This document shows positions 40,096 to 42,422 of a stretch of 42,422 nucleotides of DNA, in pieces. Both the position numbers and the translations under genes were made by a program. Source of the DNA: Clostridiales bacterium (GTDB lineage Bacteria > Bacillota > Clostridia > Lachnospirales > WRAX01). The notes beneath the pieces are model-generated. The model was not told where the DNA came from and made no database searches. It worked only from the letters and a program-made list of their open reading frames with translations. The stretch lies in contig JAISCI010000113.1 of assembly GCA_031265685.1 (NCBI GenBank), forward strand, positions 1 through 42,422. The letters run 5' to 3'. Numbering within the stretch: position 1 is the stretch's first letter; the number at the start of each line of letters is the position of its first letter.

Positions 40096-40440
40096 ATGGA
40101 CGAGGATTACGCGGTCCGGACGGAGGAATTGGGCGCGAAAGCGGAGCGGCTGGCGAGGCTGCTCGCGGAGGAGCGCGTCAGAAGCGCGCTGCTTTCGGCG
40201 GGGGTTGATCCCCGGAAAGCGGAGCGCGCGGCGCGGCTTATCGACGCCGGCGCGCTGCCCGAGGACGAGGCGGAGCTTAAAGAGGCGCTGGCCCGGGAAG
40301 TGACGAAACTGCTCGAGGATTTTCCGGAGCTGCTGAAAGCGGGAGCGGAGCCAAGGAAAGGCGGCTTCAAGATCGGATCGGACGGGAAAGGCAAGGAGCC
40401 GAGCGAGGATCTTATTATGTCCCTGTTCGGCAATAAATAG
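40096..40440 (+). CDS. Phage scaffold-like protein
   Basis: The 114-residue, highly charged, helical protein (KAERLARLLAEERVRSALL, then DEAELKEALAREVTKLLEDF) with a basic, Gly-rich C-terminus lies just before the capsid gene, where scaffolding proteins are found. GGAAAGAGGAGAG precedes the ATG. The family is not recognised; the call is by composition and position. Confidence 0.6.
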   Translation: MDEDYAVRTEELGAKAERLARLLAEERVRSALLSAGVDPRKAERAARLIDAGALPEDEAELKEALAREVTKLLEDFPELLKAGAEPRKGGFKIGSDGKGKEPSEDLIMSLFGNK

Positions 40441-40455
40441 CGGGGAGGACGCCGT

Positions 40456-41334
40456 ATGGCAAACCAGATCAACTATGTGCATGTTTTTGACAACGCTCTT
40501 CGCCAGAAATATTCGCGCGAGCTGTGCACCGCGCCGCTGACGACGGAGAACGTGACATTTACCGGGGCGCAACAGATAAGCGTGCCTTACATGACGCTGT
40601 CGGGGTACCGCGATCACAACCGCCAGGGCGGGTTTAACCGGGCTTCGGCGTCTACGGGCAGCCAGTACATGAGCCTTTACTTCGACCGCGACGTGGAATT
40701 TTTTGTCGATAGCATGGACGTGGACGAAAGCAATCAGATCATCGCGGCGACCAATCTGACGAACGTGTTTGAGAGCGAGTACGCGATACCCGAGGTGGAC
40801 GCGTTCCGTATCAGCCAGCTCATCCAGCAGATGGAGAGCTTCGACCGCGCGCACGATTCGACGGAGCTGTCGGTAGACAACGTGCTGGAGGTCTACGACG
40901 ATTACATGGAGCGGATGGACGACGCGGAGGTCCCGCAGGAAGGGCGCTTGCTGTTCATTACGCCGCAGGTCAACAACATGCTGAAGCGGGCGGTGGAGAT
41001 AAACCACGCGCTGATCTACACCGACCCGTCGCAAGCGGTGAACCGCGTCATCCGGCATCTGGACGACGTACAGGTTATCGTTGTGCCGAGCAACCGCATG
41101 AAATCGAACTATTCGTTCACGAACGGCTTCAGCCCCGCGGCCAACGCCATCCAGATCAACATGATCCTCGTCCATCCGAAGAGCGTCATCGCGGTCAACA
41201 AGCACAGCTATATCAAGCTGTGGCCGCCGGGAACGCATACCCAGGGCGACGGCTACCTCTACCAGAACAGGCAGTACAGCGGGCTGTTCCTTATAGAAAA
41301 GCGGCTGAACGGGCTTCGGATTAACGCGGGCTGA
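40456..41334 (+). CDS. Phage major capsid protein (HK97-fold type)
   Basis: The 292-residue protein begins MANQINYVHVFDNALRQKYS and contains VPYMTLSGYRDHNRQGG, QYMSLYFDRDVEFFVDSMDVDE, GRLLFITPQVNNMLK, and a C-terminal MILVHPKSVIAVNKHSYIKLW. This arrangement is characteristic of capsids in Firmicutes siphophages that I take to be HK97-fold. There is no fused protease or scaffold domain, consistent with a separate scaffold. GGGGAGGACG lies before the ATG. Confidence 0.88.
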   Translation: MANQINYVHVFDNALRQKYSRELCTAPLTTENVTFTGAQQISVPYMTLSGYRDHNRQGGFNRASASTGSQYMSLYFDRDVEFFVDSMDVDESNQIIAATNLTNVFESEYAIPEVDAFRISQLIQQMESFDRAHDSTELSVDNVLEVYDDYMERMDDAEVPQEGRLLFITPQVNNMLKRAVEINHALIYTDPSQAVNRVIRHLDDVQVIVVPSNRMKSNYSFTNGFSPAANAIQINMILVHPKSVIAVNKHSYIKLWPPGTHTQGDGYLYQNRQYSGLFLIEKRLNGLRINAG

Positions 41335-41352
41335 AAGCGGAGCCGGAAAGAG

Positions 41353-41383
41353 GGGCCGCCGGAAGCTAATCCTACGGCGGCCC
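41353..41383. terminator. GC-rich hairpin after the capsid gene
   Basis: GGGCCGCCG (41353-41361) and CGGCGGCCC (41375-41383) pair perfectly around 13 nt, between capsid and connector genes. With no U run it may only attenuate read-through or stabilise the capsid message. Confidence 0.5.
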
Positions 41384-41399
41384 GGAAGGGGGAATCGGG

Positions 41400-41747
41400 T
41401 TGGCGTCATACGCTGACGTGAGATATTACCGCGCGAAATTCGGGTGCGCCTTCGGCGGGGACGACAAGAAGCTGAAGCGCGCTCTGGAACTGGCGAGCGC
41501 GTGGATCGACCGGGTTACGCTGGGGAGGGCGCGCGCGCGGCTTACGGAGTTTCAAACGAGCCGCGTCCGGGACGCCTGCTGCCGGCAGGCGGATTGGCTG
41601 GATGAGAACGGCGCGGACGGCGAGAGTATATCGGGCTATTCGCTGGGCGACCTGAGCGTGAGCCTGGCGAAGGGCGGGCGCGGCGGTTTCTCCCGGGCGG
41701 CCTGGGTACTGCTCGAGGGCGCCGGGCTGCTGACCGGGGAGGTGTAG
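41400..41747 (+). CDS. Phage head-tail connector protein (gp6/gp15-like adaptor)
   Basis: The 115-residue helical protein (ASYADVRYYRAKFG, LKRALELASAWIDRVTLGR, RVRDACCRQADWLDENG) and its GYSLGDLSVSL stretch resemble head-tail adaptors placed after the capsid gene. The start is TTG 41400, with GGGGGAA upstream. It is followed by another small gene 2 bp later. Confidence 0.72.
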   Translation: MASYADVRYYRAKFGCAFGGDDKKLKRALELASAWIDRVTLGRARARLTEFQTSRVRDACCRQADWLDENGADGESISGYSLGDLSVSLAKGGRGGFSRAAWVLLEGAGLLTGEV

Positions 41748-41749
41748 CC

Positions 41750-42106
41750 TTGCCGAAGAAGAAACTGGCCTTTCCGCGTTTTCTGACGCGGGTACCCTGC
41801 CGCGCGGTCATAGCGGAGGGCGGCCCGGATATGGACGGCGCGGAGACGGGCGGCGCGGTCTACGAGGGTCGCTGCGTACTCAGCGAGAAGACGGTTCGCG
41901 TCGTTACGGACGGCGCGGTATTCTCGGACGCCCGCGGGCGCGTCTATATCGACGGCGACGCGGCGCCCGGTCTCGCGAAGCCGAGCCGGGGTTCGGTCGT
42001 CGTATGGCCTGGCGGGGCGAACGAGACGCGTTACTCCGTGATCCGGGCGGACAGGCCGAGAAACCCGGACGGCAGCGTCAACCATACTATACTGTATCTG
42101 CTGTAG
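41750..42106 (+). CDS. Phage head closure/connector-like protein
   Basis: The 118-residue protein (starts MPKKKLAFPRFLTRVPCRA) has a beta-rich make-up with VYEGRCVLSEKTVRVV and GDAAPGLAKPSRGSVVVWPGG, as in head-closure proteins that follow the first connector. The start TTG 41750 has GGGGAGGTG upstream. The family call is positional. After it the head module stops at a MITE-like element; no tail gene is visible to the window end. Confidence 0.6.
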   Translation: MPKKKLAFPRFLTRVPCRAVIAEGGPDMDGAETGGAVYEGRCVLSEKTVRVVTDGAVFSDARGRVYIDGDAAPGLAKPSRGSVVVWPGGANETRYSVIRADRPRNPDGSVNHTILYLL

Positions 42107-42122
42107 CGCTAATCCCGTTCTA

Positions 42123-42422
42123 AGAACCTGTGTTCATAGATGGAATCGACGTCTTTTCGGCTGATTTCCCGTCGTTGACCGACGTTTGATGTTGTCTTAG
42201 ACAGCATCTGAATTTTGCTTGAACGAATTTTGCATCGCATTATCGTTTGAACCACACGATAATGCCTCGAACCACGCGAAATTCCATCACGCAAAATTCA
42301 TCAAGCCATCTTCTTCATCGTCAGCCAAAAACTTGCGTACTCTCTGAGTACGCGGCGTTTTCCGCTTCCTCGCCCGGCGGAAAATCATCGCGGAAATCCG
42401 CCGATTCCACTAATGAATACAG
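42123..42422. mobile_element. MITE-like element, family A copy 2 (longer form, cut by window end)
   Basis: The left 78 bp match 9350-9427 almost exactly (AGAACCTGTGTTCATAGATG onward), and the right 64 bp match 9427-9490 (TTCCGCTTCCTCGCCCGGCG, to CACTAATGAATACAG). Between them about 159 bp (42201-42358) are absent from copy 1. This internal part holds nested REP-like hairpins and a GCGTACTC/GAGTACGC hairpin (42335-42353). The final GTTCT of the right end lies beyond the window. No gene is seen from 42107 on. Confidence 0.8.
42213..42285. repeat. Nested REP-like hairpins within MITE A copy 2
   Basis: GCATTATCGT, TTGAACCAC, ACGATAATGC (42237-42265) is a perfect 10-bp-stem copy. It is flanked by GAATTTTGCTTGAAC (left) and CGAACCACGCGAAATTC (right), which look like the two halves of a further copy split in its loop. 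CACGCAAAATTCATCAAGC follows, as at the window start. Confidence 0.65.

Noticed and set aside
70-42285. CRISPR array
   Set aside because: The repeated hairpins are dispersed, with no regular spacing or spacers, and no cas genes are present.
35626-42422. Integrase or att sites bounding the phage module
   Set aside because: I saw no integrase, recombinase or repeated att core; the right boundary is outside the window.
1-42422. tRNA or rRNA genes
   Set aside because: No conserved tRNA arm motifs (such as GGTTCGAATCC with matching acceptor stems) or rRNA segments were found on either strand by eye.

Overview
The window looks like chromosome of a spore-forming, flagellated, GC-rich member of the Clostridia (Firmicutes). 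The evidence is two perfect Bacillus-type parS sites beside parA/parB, a tmk-yaaR-holB-yaaT-trmN6 cluster that sits near oriC in Firmicutes, a SpoIVFB-type protease, flagellin, ECF-transporter S components, strong AGGAGG-like ribosome binding sites, many GTG/TTG starts and consensus sigma-A promoters. I cannot name the species.

Layout. 0.2-4.1 kb: a large secreted protein with two C-type lectin domains, a papain-like cysteine peptidase domain and a C-terminal copper-amine-oxidase-N-like region, expressed from a promoter bracketed by a 12-bp inverted repeat. 4.3-11.2 kb: Na+/phosphate symporter with PhoU-like tail, xylulokinase-type kinase, PanT-like ECF S component, a sialic-acid-synthase-family enzyme without a SAF domain, a Cof-type HAD phosphatase and a TPP-riboswitch-controlled thiT. 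11.3-20.4 kb: origin-proximal core. parB, parA and argS run leftward; tmk, yaaR, holB, yaaT, trmN6, gtrA and a CMP-sugar synthetase/phosphatase fusion run rightward from a divergent promoter pair. Two clusters of DnaA-box-like sequences lie outside this block. 20.5-24.5 kb: spoIVFB-like gene, metY-like gene, pyrG. 25-27.7 kb: diguanylate cyclase and a GAF-PAS sensor. 27.8-30.1 kb: AI-2E family exporter and CPBP protease. 30.1-32.5 kb: flagellin behind an unrecognised gene and a small HPr-like gene. 32.6-35.6 kb: asd, a DUF4180 gene, dapA and dapB (lysine/diaminopimelate pathway). 36.0-42.1 kb: a phage head module in virion-assembly order (late-regulator-like, TerS-like, TerL, small ORF, portal, scaffold-like, major capsid, two head-tail connectors); no integrase, lysis or tail genes lie inside the window.

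The most unusual layer is not protein-coding. Several families of short palindromic elements are scattered through the window and often provide the 3' ends and stop codons of genes: (i) REP-like hairpins whose stem sequence changes from copy to copy while a loop related to TTGAAYCAC is kept; they occur in intergenic DNA, in a 5' UTR, nested in each other and as an in-frame tandem array inside trmN6; (ii) a MITE-like element (family A) with near-perfect 26-bp ends, at the end of neuB and at the window end; (iii) a second MITE-like family (B) next to the ECF gene, in front of the GGDEF gene and inside the phage head module; (iv) a 135-bp dispersed intergenic repeat (family C); (v) a GATTCACGC array forming the xylB 3' end. 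All assignments come from reading motifs and architecture; no database search or folding program was run.
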